From assembly GCA_030490835.1 (NCBI GenBank), contig CM059977.1, positions 20,441,335 through 20,505,334 of the forward strand: a DNA stretch of 64,000 nucleotides. Reading direction: 5' to 3'. Made by a program: the position numbers and the translations under genes. The notes beneath the pieces were generated by a model, which ran no database searches, had not been told where the DNA came from, and saw nothing but the letters and a program-made list of their open reading frames with translations. Shown piece after piece: positions 12,064-25,500 of the stretch. The stretch comes from Annona cherimola. Its lineage: Eukaryota > Streptophyta > Magnoliopsida > Magnoliales > Annonaceae. Within the stretch, counting starts at the first letter, position 1. Every line of letters starts with the position of its first letter.

Positions 12064-15000
12064 ATGAACGTGAACATGATGATGCTCGTGAACTGCTCCA
12101 ACTGCAGGACTCCGCTGCAGCTCCCGGCCGGCGTCCACTCCATAAGATGCGCCATCTGCCAAGCGGTCACCCACATCGCTGATTCTTCCCGCAACTCTAC
12201 TCCCCCGCCTCACAATTTCCAAAATGCCCCTTCCTCCTCTCCCTCTCCCTATGGCCACGCCCCCGCCGGCCCTCCTCCCTCGCCGCACGGGCGGAAGAAG
12301 GCGGTCATTTGCGGGATCTCCTATCGATACTCCCGCCACGAGCTCAAGGGCTGCATCAACGACGCCAAGTGCATGCGCTACCTCCTCGTCAATCGCTTCC
12401 ACTTCCCTGAATCCTCCATCATCATGCTCACCGGTATCTCGCTCACTCCTCGTTTCCATCTTTGCAACTTCCTAGGATTTCCTTTTTCTTTTGAATCTAT
12501 CTATCTGTCTATCGCAGGATTGCCGGATTGCTCTGCCTCTACCTAGCTCTCCTTTGTTTTTGCTGGGATGTTAGCTTCAATTCAGTTTCCTAAGCTCGCT
12601 TTGTCTTTCTCTATTGAATTCCTTTAACCAACGTGACTGCCATTCATCCGTTTGTCACTGCAATTCTGGAATTGTCAAATGATTGCATTTTTTTCCACTT
12701 GATTTAAGCAGTGGGAATATAGTCCAGATTGCCGTCAAATGTTAGTTGGTGTTGACGTAGAAACATGGATGTGGCTGCGTGCATGTGGATTGTGACCGTT
12801 TTGCTTAAATTCTTTCTTATGTACAAGTACTTAAATTGAAATTCCGGACAAAAAAAAAAAAATAGAGAAGATAAAGATTGACAATGCTTAAGATTGGAAA
12901 TCACAAGTGGAATTTGGAGAGAAAACTCCACAGTAACGTCACAAAGTTGATGAAGTTTATGGTAGTTCTGCCGATGGTGATGTGTTAGATTTGGTTGTCG
13001 TGATCTGATGACTTCTTTTTCTGTTGCTGCCTTGATTTTCTATTATTGTTGCTTCAGAACATAGAATGATGTGCAAAGTTTGGATCGTAACTCGTTTCCA
13101 CAAACATCTACTGGAGGACATCCGTGCATTTCTTTTTAGGTTTTCCTTGAGTATGGCCATTAAAATGTGAAATTTGTGGATTGTGGTTCTCATGCTTATG
13201 AACAAGCAAGACTGCCGATATTTATGTTCTGTGAGCTGTTCTCCCCAATTAAGAAGCCTAATCATATTTTTTTGCTGAAAGTTGATTTGCAGAAGAAGAA
13301 ACCGATCCAAATAAGATTCCAACTAAGCATAACCTGCGGATGGCAATGTTTTGGCTCACTCAGGGATGTCAACCAGGAGATTCATTGGTATTTCACTATT
13401 CTGGCCATGGTTCACGACAGATGAACTACAGTGGGGAAGAAGTGGATGGATATGATGAAACACTTTGTCCGCTGGACTTTGAAACACAGGGCATGATCGT
13501 TGATGATGAAATCAATGCATCACTTGTCAGGCCTCTCCCTTCCGGTGCTAAGCTTCATGCAATAATAGATGCTTGCCATAGTGGTACTGTACTTGATTTG
13601 CCATTCCTGTGCAGAATGAACAGGTATGTGATCCAAACATGCAATGAGAAGGCAGCAAAACAGCTGCTTATCTTCTTCATAGGTTCATGATTGTGATTTC
13701 TTTAGACCTTTTAATCACTTAATTGTAACCATTCACCAGATTCACGTGCATCATTCACATGAATGAATACCCGCACTTGAGACACACGCTAAATGCAGGG
13801 AGAATGATTCAGCAAAATTGGTTTCACCGAAGATCCTGTTAAAAAATTTTAGTTACAAATGTGGATGTTTGGGTGAAATTTTAGTCAATCACTGAAACTG
13901 ATATGTATATAAAGATGTAGTTTTGTGAAATTTCAATCAAGTAACTAATATTATTATCATCATCTGATGTAGGCTAATGATGTCACAACCTAAAGGTAGT
14001 CTCCATCTTATCATGATGGGTTAAATGTCAGAATCTAAAGCTTCCATTAATCAAATGGCCCACTAATTGAAATTATTTGGGTTGGATATACAACATTGAA
14101 AAATCGTCTTAGTGCTTGTGGAACATGCAAATTAGTAATAAGACATCCACATCTGTCCAAAGATTCCCCCCAGTAGATGAATGATTCTTTGAAGTTTTTA
14201 GGATATGGCAATAATTAAGTGAATCAATGCAAGACCTATTATTTAATTAGGATTACCATTCCTTTCAACTAACATGACATTTATCCATCTACACTTACCT
14301 GGATAATCGTTTCTATTCATTTCTATTTATGTTTACAATAACGCCTTTCCATTTAAAAAAGTTACCTATTTTATTCATATTTATGCCATTTTCAATCATG
14401 AACCTAAGTTCTTTGAAATCATTTCCTCCCTTTCCACTCTTTTTTTTGAGATTTCACTTTTTCTTATATTTTTCTTCTATTTTTCCTGATTCAAACATAG
14501 ACTTAGTGGTTTATAAGTTTCATGTGTGATTTTATACTTTTTCAGATGTTGTAGTCCACACCGGTCAATCAAAATGATTTAAGTAGTTAAACAGGTAATG
14601 CTGGGTACAGTGGATTGAATTCCTGTTAATTATCATGGTGGGATTAAATGAAGTGGTTCATAAAGCAGATTTATGGAACTGCTCCCATGTAGAAATATAT
14701 TTTTGATCTTTTACCTTTTTGGAGTCTTTCCATCCACCTTATCCACTATTGTGGACCATATCTTCCATGCTGGCTATAAAATATATTGTTAAATCTTAAC
14801 CACTTGTTCTGTCATCAAGTCCAACAAAAAAACTTAACAATCTTTTTTTTTTCATAGGGTGTGTTTGGTTTACTATAAAACTTTTCAACCAAGACTTTTC
14901 AATCTAAAACTTTTCATTATTCATAACTACCATATTTTTTAATTATTTATTCACATCTTCTCATACAAACTACCCTACTTTTCAATCATTTTTACACAAC

Positions 15001-17604
15001 TACCTGCACACGAAAACTATCTAGTTTAACTTTATTTTTTTTATTCCTCATCATTACCCCTATTATATCACATTGTTTTCTCTTATTTCAAAAATTTTTA
15101 CACTAAAAACTTTTCATCTAAAAGTTTTATCACTTTCCAAACACACCCAAATCAAAAACTTAACAATCTGAATATAATCTCTTGACAGCCCTCTTGAACA
15201 TTTGCAGCTACAGGCATATGCTACAGAGCTTTGTCGTGAACCTTCCAATGTCAAAAATAGTATGCATTTGTCTCTTAAATAATTCATCTATCCATTAGGG
15301 ATGCCCTCATTCCTGAACTGGCCACAATCACTTGTGAAAACATAGGCGGCACCAGACCACTCAGTGCACATTCCCAGCGGTGCCTTCCTCTGTGTGTCCA
15401 TTAACACAACAATGAATGGCATGTCTTGTCTCTTGGACTATTCGGACCATGTTGATATCTGATCTTCACAGGTTACTGAGGGAGTAAGTGCCACCTACAA
15501 CTACCATAGATGAACTTTCAACCCTAATGCACCATAAAAACCTGTTCAGTTCACCTCATTATTTAGATTGAAGCATGGACAAGTTATAGAATTTTCCTTC
15601 TGAATAACACAATTGTTATTCTGTTATTTTTTAGTTGAACAGAGATACATGATAGAGTTGAACAGCACGGCTGGAGTCATAGAGCTGGCATGATTAGTTT
15701 TTGTATATGCGTCAATGATGAGGATGTTGGTTTATCAATTATGGGGAACTGAGGAATTTTAGGGTGACCTATGTTTGGTTACCATGTTTGGTTACCATGC
15801 CTTCAACAACCCCATGAAATATACAAGGCCTTAAGAACATATGTTGAGATACTTTGAGCTCACAATTTGGTCGAGAGTGCATCAAAAATGACCAAGTGCC
15901 CTGGTTAATACTCCCAATTCATCATCAATGTAAGGAAAAAATTACTCAAAGTTCATTTTTTCCCTTAATAACATCAAGTTTATATGCAACTTCTTAACGT
16001 TTGAATCCCTTTATAATCTACAAAGAACGAGCAATTTAGAAACATCTTGACTTTTGAATCGTTTATTGGGGGGTGTTTGGTAATCCATAAAACTTTTTAA
16101 TCTAAAACTGTTTATTCTTTGCAACTACTCTATTTTTTAATTATTTATTCACTTCTTCCTATACAACTACTCTACTTTTTAATCATTTCTACACAACTAT
16201 CAATACATCTAACTTATCTATTTTAACTTTATTTTTTTTATTTCTTATCATTACTCCTATCATATCACATCATTTTCTCACATTTCAAAAACTTCTACAC
16301 AAAAAACTTTTTATCAAAAGTTTTATCACTTCCCAAACACTCCTTATAATCTAAAAGCAATGTGGAATTTAGATTTGCAGAACTTTATGTTCTTCATGGT
16401 TGCAGGAGTGGGCAGTACGTATGGGAGGATCACCGTCCTCGCACAGGTAGATGGAAAGGAACAAGTGGTGGGGAAGCAATTTCCTTTAGTGGTTGTGATG
16501 ATCATCAAACATCTGCAGATACTTCTGTAAGTTTCATTACCTAAGCATGTCTTATGATACTTGGCTGCTTCATGAGATTTATGAGTCATCACTATCACCC
16601 AGGCCTTTTATTTCACAATTTCTGTCAGTCGAGAGTATAACTCACCTGCAAAGTTTCCAGCTGCATGTAGGAAGAACATGAAAACTGAATGTGTTCTGAG
16701 TTCACCTACTTTGTCACTCTCCTTTCGTTCTTCTCAGTGTCATTTCCATGTGGTCTATTTTTTCAAATTTATGCTTCGAAAGTGGAGTAATTTATGTCAT
16801 CAGATGAATGACTTATTTAAGAATTGCACTGGGACTAGATTTTCAAAAGAAATAAATGCTTCTCCAATTATTTTCTTAGAACTAATCACGTTTACTTGTT
16901 TCTTAAAACTAACAGGCCCTCTCAAGAATTACCTCAACAGGGGCAATGACTTTCTGTTTCATCCAAGCAATTGAGCGTGGACATGGAACTACGTATGGCA
17001 GCATATTGAATTCCATGCGAACGACTATCTGCAATACTGGTAAAGACATGGGAGGTGGTCAAGTAACAACACTCATCTCAATGCTTTTGAATGGAGGCAG
17101 CGTTGGTGGTGGGTTAAGACAGGTATTGCTCCCACAGAAATGTTCAATGTACCCACACCTGTCTGGATCTGTGTTTGGATTTAGAGTTGGATATTACATA
17201 CATTCATGGTTTATATGTTTTTGAGACACAAGTGTTTTTCTACAGGCAGTATATCATGTATTCATTCCTGATGTAATTGGCAGCAACTTCTGCCCATAAC
17301 TTTGATCTTCAAGAAATTTCTTGTTAGTGCAAAATAAACATAATTTATTGATATCAAATTTCCCCAAATTCTCCCAATGGAAGTAGGAACATGAACCATG
17401 CAAAAGTATAAGACAGCCATTTGTTGACAAAGATTCCAAAAACCATGGGATTTTTTTATTGTGATTATGCACATTGATTAAATAATTCATAATGATTGAT
17501 GCATATATGTTGCAATCTAATAATGGTTTCTATCTGTGCTTTAGGAGCCCCAGTTAACTTCTTGCGACCCATTTGATGTTTACTCAAAGCCCTTCGTGCT
17601 CTGA
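12064..17604 (+). CDS. AMC1-like: Type I metacaspase with LSD1-type zinc finger
   Basis: Five exons: 12064..12433, 13293..13623, 16406..16526, 16916..17122 and 17545..17604, encoding 362 residues (AMC1 of Arabidopsis is about 367). Frames join cleanly across GT-AG introns. An N-terminal LSD1-type zinc finger has Cys11, Cys14, Cys29 and Cys32. A Pro/Ser-rich linker follows to about residue 77. The caspase-like p20 region carries the catalytic dyad His162 (HYSGHGS) and Cys218 (DACHSG). The C-terminal part has TSADTSALSRITSTGAMTF and ends KPFVL. Family knowledge: Arg/Lys-specific cysteine protease that controls hypersensitive cell death. The start is the first ATG in frame before the zinc finger. 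Intron 2 (2.8 kb) has two Tourist-like MITEs. All key residues are intact. Confidence 0.96.
14857..15148 (+). mobile_element. Tourist-like MITE, copy A1, in metacaspase intron 2
   Basis: A 292-bp element with perfect 12-bp terminal inverted repeats, GGGTGTGTTTGG and CCAAACACACCC. The interior is AT-rich and non-coding. The TIR resembles PIF/Harbinger (Tourist) elements. Identical 16-bp repeats (14828-14843 and 15154-15169) flank it at short distances. Confidence 0.85.
16068..16345 (+). mobile_element. Tourist-like MITE, copy A2, in metacaspase intron 2
   Basis: Same family and orientation as copy A1, about 0.9 kb downstream in the same intron. The 5' end is GGGGGTGTTTGG and the 3' end CCCAAACACTCC. 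Interior motifs shared with A1 include TTTTTTAATTATTTATTCAC and ATCATATCACAT. The copy ends about 60 bp before the exon 3 acceptor. Confidence 0.8.
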
Positions 17605-18834
17605 TCCATCTTCGCATGGCCTGGCATTTCATCTTCCATGCTCTTGTACAGGTACAGCAGGGGATACTTTACAGGAAGAATGCCTTCCTGTTTTCTCATC
17701 ACCAAACATATCTTTATAAAGTTGATGTTTAATTTTCATTAAGTTGAAATCTGTTGGAACGCCTTTGTCAGAACATATAATTCATTTATTTTGTTATATC
17801 TGCATCTGTGGTCTCCATTTTTGCTTTGGCTTTTCTGATAGGCATCTGTTTGATGAATCTACTGCATGCTCTTGCAACTAATTTCTTTTCTAGCAAACTA
17901 TACTGATTCCATTGGTTGTGAGCAGACAGCTTCTTTCTGCCTCCTAGAGATCAAACCTTCGGTCTTGTCGCATATAGCTACCATGTGTTACCATCAGGCT
18001 AAGCCCCAGGACACCTAGAGAGACATCAGTAATGGATCGATGATGGTGCATAAATTGAGAGGATGAAGTCGAAAAATGCTGGCATGAGAAACCAATACTC
18101 TCCCTTGATCTGCATATATGTTCCATTCGTCCATATCGGTCATGGGCACGTCAAAATCCTTGTCATTGTGCCCTAAGACAGGTCTCTTCTTTCATTTACA
18201 GTGACACAGACACTGCCCATATGTTTCTTCTATCCTGCCCAATTTGAACGTAAATGCAGTAAGGTCTAACCACATGCTTCCTTTCTGCAGCAATTTATTT
18301 TTACCGATAGGGTTGATTTTAGGGTTGACACGGGTTCAACAAACGGGTTAGTAATGAGTTGATCATGGGAATAATAATAAAAGAGTAATAAAATAATAAC
18401 ATGTACTTACATAGCCTAGGCAGTTTTAAGCTTATGCTCCAATTCAGCTCCATTGTACAATCTGCCAACATTTAAATTACACTAAAGTATGTTAAAAAAA
18501 AAAAAAGTGAATGCAGAAAAACCACAATAGTTAAGATTGAGAACACCATGAGGAAGACTAATAGCTCACACTGTTATCCTGTTATCATCCATTAAGAGCG
18601 ATAAACAAATCACAACCGTTCAAAAATAGCAGCATTAGTTTTCATAGAGTTTTCGTGAATTAATAGCATTAAAAGGCTTTTTCATCACATACGTGGTCTG
18701 TTTGGTAATGAGAAAAAAATTAGGAAAATTTTGAAAAAATGAAACGGATAATATGTTGTGATAAAGATAGTGATTAGAAGTAAAGATCATAAAGATAAAA
18801 TAAATAAGACAGTTATATACAAAAATATAACAAA

Positions 18835-19012
18835 TAACGAAAATGTCTACAAACGCAAATAAAATTATAAAAACACAAGAATTTTTTTTAAAATTTTAAA
18901 AATGTTCCTCACGTCAGACTAATATAGTAATATGAGGAATATTTAAAATTTTTTATTTTAAAGTATTTCTTACATTTTATAATTTTATTTGTTTAAATTG
19001 GCATTTTCGTTA
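18835..19012. repeat. 178-bp imperfect palindrome
   Basis: Arms TAACGAAAATG (18835) and CATTTTCGTTA (ending 19012) begin about 80-bp complementary arms with a short loop near 18915-18932. TGTTCCTCA at the left of the loop pairs with TGAGGAATA at the right. It is probably a MITE hairpin. Confidence 0.75.
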
Positions 19013-20564
19013 TTTTCAAAACTTCTTTTAAAAAAGTGACAAACCTGCAATTTCAGGTAGATTATGTAGGTACCGATACAATTTTTGGAAAACTAGTGAT
19101 ATATCTTTAATTCCGCCGAAACAACACGCATGTGCAGATGAACGGTCGCACAGGTGCACACGGAGAGGTAAAGATTTCTATTTTTATCATAGTTAAAGGG
19201 GTAAAGACTTAGTTCTCAGGAATAGTAAATTTGTCTTTATTTTTTATCAAATTTTTGTATTATATTATATTTATTTGTAAGGATAAATAAGATTATTTTA
19301 ATTATAATTAAGTGGTAAAAACTTGCATGGATGTTCTCATGTGGAAATATATGAAGATGTTAATAGTGTCACCCGAACTTGGGGGCATCAGAATGATTAA
19401 ATTAGCAAACCGTCCACTTATTTGGCTGAAATTAATTTACTTTATCACGATTCTGACTGAGGCCCCCTTCAATAAATGAATTGTTGGGTGGGTTGTACTT
19501 GCCAAATGTGTGTCAAATTTATTCATATACGCATTTGAATATTAGAATAATTTATAAAACTATTTATGTGTACAACAATGATGCTTGACCTATAATTCCG
19601 CATACGACTTAACAAATTACATTTTTTTGATAGGTACAACTAACATTATAATAATGTTATGAAAGTTTCCTATTCAAAAAAAAAAAAAAAAAAAAAAAAA
19701 AGAAAGAAAATTGTTATGAAAGTTTCACCGAGAACTGCTCATGCCACCAACTGCCCACTAATATTCTCTCTTTGGTCTCGTGTACTCTGAACACAGCCGA
19801 CATCTCTTACTCCTCCCGACCTCATTATCCATCTTAGAAATTGCTCCCGGTACTAGTATGCAGTATCAGACATTTCAACACTTTGTCCCTTACTTTTCTC
19901 CCAAGTTCTAACCTAGCAATCCAACTTTAAAAAAATGAGCTAGAGGGCCCCACCCCACCTTGCGGATGATTTGAGATCAAGCTAAAAATGATCAGTTGAA
20001 GGTAGGGAGGGCCTATTTGTAGTCAATTGCACCCAAGTATATACATGATACATGACTACACGTTCGGCAAAATATTAGCCGTTGGATAAGTTACTTTGTG
20101 CTGTCTTGCAGAGCGCCGAATAGTTGCCGCCCCCTTTTCGCTTTTTTAATTTTCAAACTTGTCCTTAGCTCGTCAGACTGAAATGTAGGCGTTGTGGAAA
20201 AACAATTTTACTGCCACAACATAAGTAGTTGGGTGCTCTAAAGGATACACTTGATTGAATGAGATATGTATGGAATGAAATTTCCCCTTCTCAGTGGAAT
20301 TTTTTTTAACTTTCAATACAACATTTTGTATATTCGATAGAACTTTTTCCACTTCTAATATATATCGTTGCATTCTCATCCCGTTTTCTTCTCACATTCA
20401 AGCTCCTTCAAATCCTTCCGAACGAGCTAGCTCCATTCTCCCGGTTTTCACCTAGCCTTGTTAAAGGATAATCTTTCTAGTGTAAACAGATTGGCCACTC
20501 AAATCTCAATTGCAATCGATGAGAAACAAATGTTTGCTGCTTCTTATAGTTGGAGGAAGATAGA

Positions 20565-20859
20565 GGACGCAGGTTCAATGCACCCGAGTGTACTTCGCTT
20601 ATTTTTTTAATTTTTTTTTTGGAATCTTTTTTACTGTTAATCTAAGTATATTTAACATGCGTATAAATTTTTACCATTTTAAAAGATTTTTAGATATTTT
20701 TTTCAGATTTTTTAAAATCAGTGGCATTACTGATTTTAAAAAATTCAAAAAAAATATTTAAAAATCTCCAAAAATGATAAAAATTTATACTTAAATACAT
20801 TTAGGTTGACATTTTCAAAAAAAAAAAGTAAAGTACATCCGGGTGCATTAAACCAGCGT
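20565..20859. mobile_element. Foldback MITE (family B, Mutator-like) with 11-bp target duplication
   Basis: The 295-bp element has ends GGACGCAGGTTCAATGCACC and, on the reverse strand, ACGCTGGTTTAATGCACCCG. The arms are long and the hinge lies near CAGTGGCATTACTGA. A perfect 11-bp direct repeat, AGGAAGATAGA, flanks it at 20554-20564 and 20860-20870. This is the best-preserved copy and defines the family ends. Confidence 0.85.
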
Positions 20860-21283
20860 AGGAAGATAGAAAGGTTATAATTCTGATACGGTAACAGCTA
20901 TCTTCTCGCCGCATTGTACCTCCTTTTTTCTTATGCAGAAACTTTCCCAGTTTGCCGGCTTCTCTTCCCAGTCGATAGCACCCAAAAAATTTCCACGAGT
21001 GATGCATTTACTAAAATTTCGCCGCCATATTTCTACTGGAAAAGTACATCTGCTAATGATATTAACCACCTGTCCCTCAAGAGATGCATGAAAATGAGCT
21101 ACTTCTACTTGTATGAACGGACTCCTCCAAGCAACAGCTCGATAGCATGGACTGAACAACAAATGCACAATCACAAGCCTTAGGCCCGTCGCCCGTAGAG
21201 AGGCAGGAATGAGATTAAAAACAAAAAACCAGAACCAAGGAATTTACCTACACAGTCACAGCCACAGCCACGAGAAGAAGAGT

Positions 21284-21672
21284 AATACTTACCTTAAGCA
21301 CGTACCTCATAACTTCGGTTTTTTAATTTTGAAATATTTTTTAAATTTAAACCATTTATCATGTTTAACACATCTAGTTTTATTATGCTATAAAAATAAT
21401 TCTTATTGAAAACTTTTTCTTGACCATTTTTCGTCAAAAACTTCTATCCCATAAAAAAAAATGGCATCTTTCATGGGCGGGTAAATTATATGCCTAATAC
21501 AAATTTTGAAAAATGTACAGCATGTATATAATAATGTACAGAAGTTCACAATACATGTAACTTTTGGAATCATAATTGCATACGGATAAACATGATAAAT
21601 GGTTTAGATTTTATTAAAAAATATTTTAAAATATAAAAACAAGGGTAAGTACGCAGGTGCAAGTATTGAATC
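21284..21672. mobile_element. Foldback element (family D)
   Basis: The left arm, around 21301-21372 (AAACCATTTATCATGTTTA), pairs with the right arm at about 21590-21654 (AACATGATAAATGGTTTA). Terminal AATACTTACC-like and GCAAGTATT sequences are complementary. The right end sequence GCAGGTGCAAGTATTGAATC recurs about 75 bp downstream. Confidence 0.65.
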
Positions 21673-21774
21673 ATTAATCCCAAGAATAAAAAAAAAAAAT
21701 TTAAAAAAACGAAAGGTAAACATGCAGGTGCAAGTATTGAATCATTAATTCAAGAGAAAAGGACCATGGGTTCC

Positions 21775-21927
21775 ACCGCCATATATTAGTAAAGATTATA
21801 GCTCTTCACATGAATCATAACAAGAATAATCGAACCAATGGAAATAGCTACCGCCATCTATTAGTAAAGAGTATACCTCTTCAAAGGAATCATAACAAGA
21901 ATAATCGAACCGGTAGAAATAGCTACC
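21775..21927 (+). repeat. Tandem duplication, 2 x about 76 bp
   Basis: Two adjacent similar units, each containing ATTAGTAAAGA and AATCATAACAAGAATAATCG and ending GAAATAGCT. Confidence 0.85.
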
Positions 21928-22534
21928 CAACATTCCACCTGTAGTGAGCCGATGTTAATGAGAACTGTCCTGTCTTGTCTTAAAGCAATTTTGGCGATGC
22001 TTGGTGAACAAGAATCAGAAAGCGGATTGATTACCCTTGAGGGTAAACAGCTCGCTCAATCCTTTCAAGTGTATCCTTCTTAGGCTTCATTTGGCCTCAC
22101 GTCCAGATGTAGAAGCCCCAGCTTCGGCACTACTATTTGTATTACTTTTTAAATGCCAGTTTAACTACACGACTACTGAGGCACAGAATCCTATGTGCAA
22201 AATATGATGACTAAAATACAGTTGGAGGGAAACAAAATGAAACTGCTTTTTCCTCGCACTCTACTCAACTGGCAGGGCTATGGGGGATACCCCGGGCAAA
22301 CAAAGCCATTGCCCTTCCTAGCTCTGATTTCCAGCAGCAATTCATCACTCTTTCACTACGACATTAGCTTTGCACAACCAACTGACACGATGACAACGAT
22401 CGCAAAAGATGATCAATATATTAAAAGCACCTTGAAGAACATGTAAATAGTAGTGTTTCCGCAGATTGAAGTACCCCCCAAAAGGATCTAGGCAAGAATT
22501 CTTTGCCCCCTTGCAACACATAATATGTCCTCCT

Positions 22535-25500
22535 CTACATGAATGCATCTAACTTACTAGATTTGATTAGATCCGGGGGCCGAAAATCCTCCAACCGTAG
22601 GTTGGAGCTTGTCCGGATCTCACTCAATGCCAAATCACCCTTCTCTTTTCTGATGATCTCAAATATGCTAACTAGAACATCTGATGCAATCCCACTCTGT
22701 AGCAGGCTCCCTGGTTCATCTCCTCCATCATTTATCAATCTTCCTATCTCCTTTAATGAGAGGACATCTTCATAGATGACCTTTCCAAGGATGCGGCCGA
22801 GGTATTCTGCAGCCTTCGGAGAATCTGTGATGGCATCCTCCAAGGTGGACAGCACAGACTCAAACCTGTGAAAAGAAACATGTAAAATCAAAACACTGAT
22901 ATGAAGAGTTACCAGATTGAACAACTAGGTGCACATGGACATTAAGAGAAAGTAGCATTTACCCCTTAGCAAGCTGCGCTTGAGTTAACACTCTCTCTCG
23001 GGACTTGCATAAGTTAACTAGTAGCGCAGCCAAAAGATCCCGGTCAACATCATTCTTCCTATCAAAAGAGTCTATCACCCAAAGCATCACCATGTCTGGG
23101 TAGAATCTTGGAGTCCTCAAATCCTTGATGCAAAGATGAACTTCTTCCTCATTTCTTGCGCTGAAAACCAAACCAAATACAATCATATTTGTAAGGAAAA
23201 AACGGCAACAAAAAATGACCACGAAATATTGTAATTTGTTGCACTCAACTACATGAAAAAGTTACTGACCCAGATAACCAATTTGTACATAGACTTATAG
23301 ATGTGGTAGATTTAAAGATCAGAGGATACGTGCTTTCAAAGCAATGATTTTAACAGGCCTGCAAATACCTGTTGTTGAATTGAACTTAAGTGCCAGATGG
23401 AATCTCTGGCAAAGAGCTGAACGAAGGCAGGTCAAAGGGGTGAGTCAAAAACAAAGCCACTTAAGCTTTTATGGCAAGATTTTCCAACTTCACCAATCAG
23501 TGATGAAGTATGTGCTATTTGAATAAGGGAAAAGAGATACAAAGATGGGAGGTAATAAACAATATAATCTATCAGAAGAGAGGTGCAATGCCAGTAGGGT
23601 CGGATGAGCCATGTCAACTATAAAGTTAACGCAGATAGATATCTATACATCATTTGAGAAATAATGTAGGCAATGATTTTTATTTTTATTATTATTATTT
23701 TTTTGTTTGTGATCTGGGGAAAATGAAGTACGTTATTATGAAATAATAGTTGGACAAATTTCATGTCAAAATAAAGGGGATGGGAGCTTTTACACTCCCA
23801 AAATTTCTTGGAATTTTACAAGGCTCGGAGAAAAGATTTGTCATCCCATTGAACTACTGATGGAATCAGAATATGTATCAATTTTACAGAGGTTATGCAA
23901 GTAGGAAATATATCAAATGCAAAAAGTACATAGAGAGAGGTAAGCTGCCAATCACTGAATGCATACACACAAATGGGAGAGCACTGAACCTGCAAATTTT
24001 GCATTGATTCTATGAAGCAAACAAAGCATCCATTATAAAAGCTTCTTGATTATGTCTGCAGATGGTAAGGATTTCATGCGATAAGATTGGAAACCGAATA
24101 AATGCAAAGCTGGAATGAAGAATTGCTAAAGAATCAACGAAGAAAACTTTATAATGAATAGAACTGGAGATGAGGATCATCAGGGGAGACTGTAAGTCAA
24201 CAAGAACCTGAGATGATCACTTCCAATCTTTCTTCTGATAAGAAGTGAAGGGATAGATAAGGACATTTTCATAGGCCTAAGATGGTAAGAAGTGAAATTT
24301 TATGGAATTCTCGGAAACCACCAAAGTGAAAATGGAACCAGACAGCAACTGCTACATGATGGCTTTACAACCAGCTATACTAAATCATCGAGAGATCTAG
24401 ATGGAATTCTCTGAAACCGCCAAGTTAAAATGGAAGCAGAAAGTAACTGCTACATGATGGCTTTACGACCAGCTATACTAAATCATTGAGAGAGAGAGAG
24501 AGGGAGCAGCTATACCAAGGAAAAGGCGCCACGTAGCAGAGAAACAACCAATTCATATGATGAGAAAAGCTCCAATGAGGATGTTGAAACAAATGAACTA
24601 ATGAATGGATCCCATTGAAGAGAATCTAGCAGTGCTAGTAATCAATGAGATGAAAGAAATGAAGAAACAGCCTGCTTAAAAATATACTTCTCAGACCAAA
24701 AGTAGCACCAATTCATGACAATTTAGTTTGCCCACATTAATAGACAGTAAATGAGTTAGAAGGCACGAACGGTTGTTGTTGGCTTGGAACAGGCATGAAA
24801 ACACAGAACATGGTCCAGCAAAGTATACATAACAGATCGAAATGGCCCACATCTCCATGCATTCAAACTAAATCCAAAGACACTCAATCCTAGCAAGGCC
24901 AAGCCGAGCTGGGGCAAGATTGAGAGTCAAATGTCTCTACAATGAATCTAATCATAATCCCACCACTGTTAATGTGTACACTTGAAAATTGAAGGCAAGA
25001 TTTTATTTTATTTTATTTTTGAAAAAAAAAAAAAAAAACCTTGAATTGTGAAATTCTATGTATCTTAAGAAAGTTGAGTTCAAATGCAATTTCAGGACAA
25101 TGGAACCAATGCAGCTGAGTAAGTCCTCAATGCGCATAAGAGAACGCACCGCATAAAATAACAAAACATAAAAGCAATGATGAGTAGAGTATATTAAACA
25201 TGCTGATGTACAAAACCGTTTGAGTCTTGCATAACACAAGATTAGACAATGAAGAGAAAGAGGAGAAGGGGGACTTCAAAATTGCATTAAAATGATAAAT
25301 AAACATTTTTTCTCTTTTAAGGTTCAACAAGCAAAGAAGTTCTTTTTAAGTTTATAGCCAAACAAAAGCGAAAAACACAAGCCAACTAGTATTTGCGCAA
25401 GTAAAGAATGAATTACCTGTAGAATTCCCTTATTGCTGCAATTGACATGTCTCGTAAGCGTTCTTCAGGCACCTCAGGGTCAGAAGGATCATTCTGTGCT

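Larger units (their letters stand above)
17605..22534. other. Intergenic, metacaspase 3' to eIF4G 3'
   Basis: Convergent gene ends with about 4.9 kb between stop codons. The first few hundred bases are likely metacaspase 3'UTR and the last few hundred eIF4G 3'UTR. Between them lie a palindrome (18835-19012), a foldback MITE (20565-20859), a second foldback (21284-21672) and a tandem duplication (21775-21927). About 18706-18830 looks like a degraded inverted fragment of the Tourist-like family. No further gene is supported. Confidence 0.55.

Noticed and set aside
12046..12459. 137-codon minus-strand frame over metacaspase exon 1
   Set aside because: Opposite-strand shadow; composition is Arg/Gly/Val-rich nonsense while the plus strand encodes a zinc finger and p20 start.
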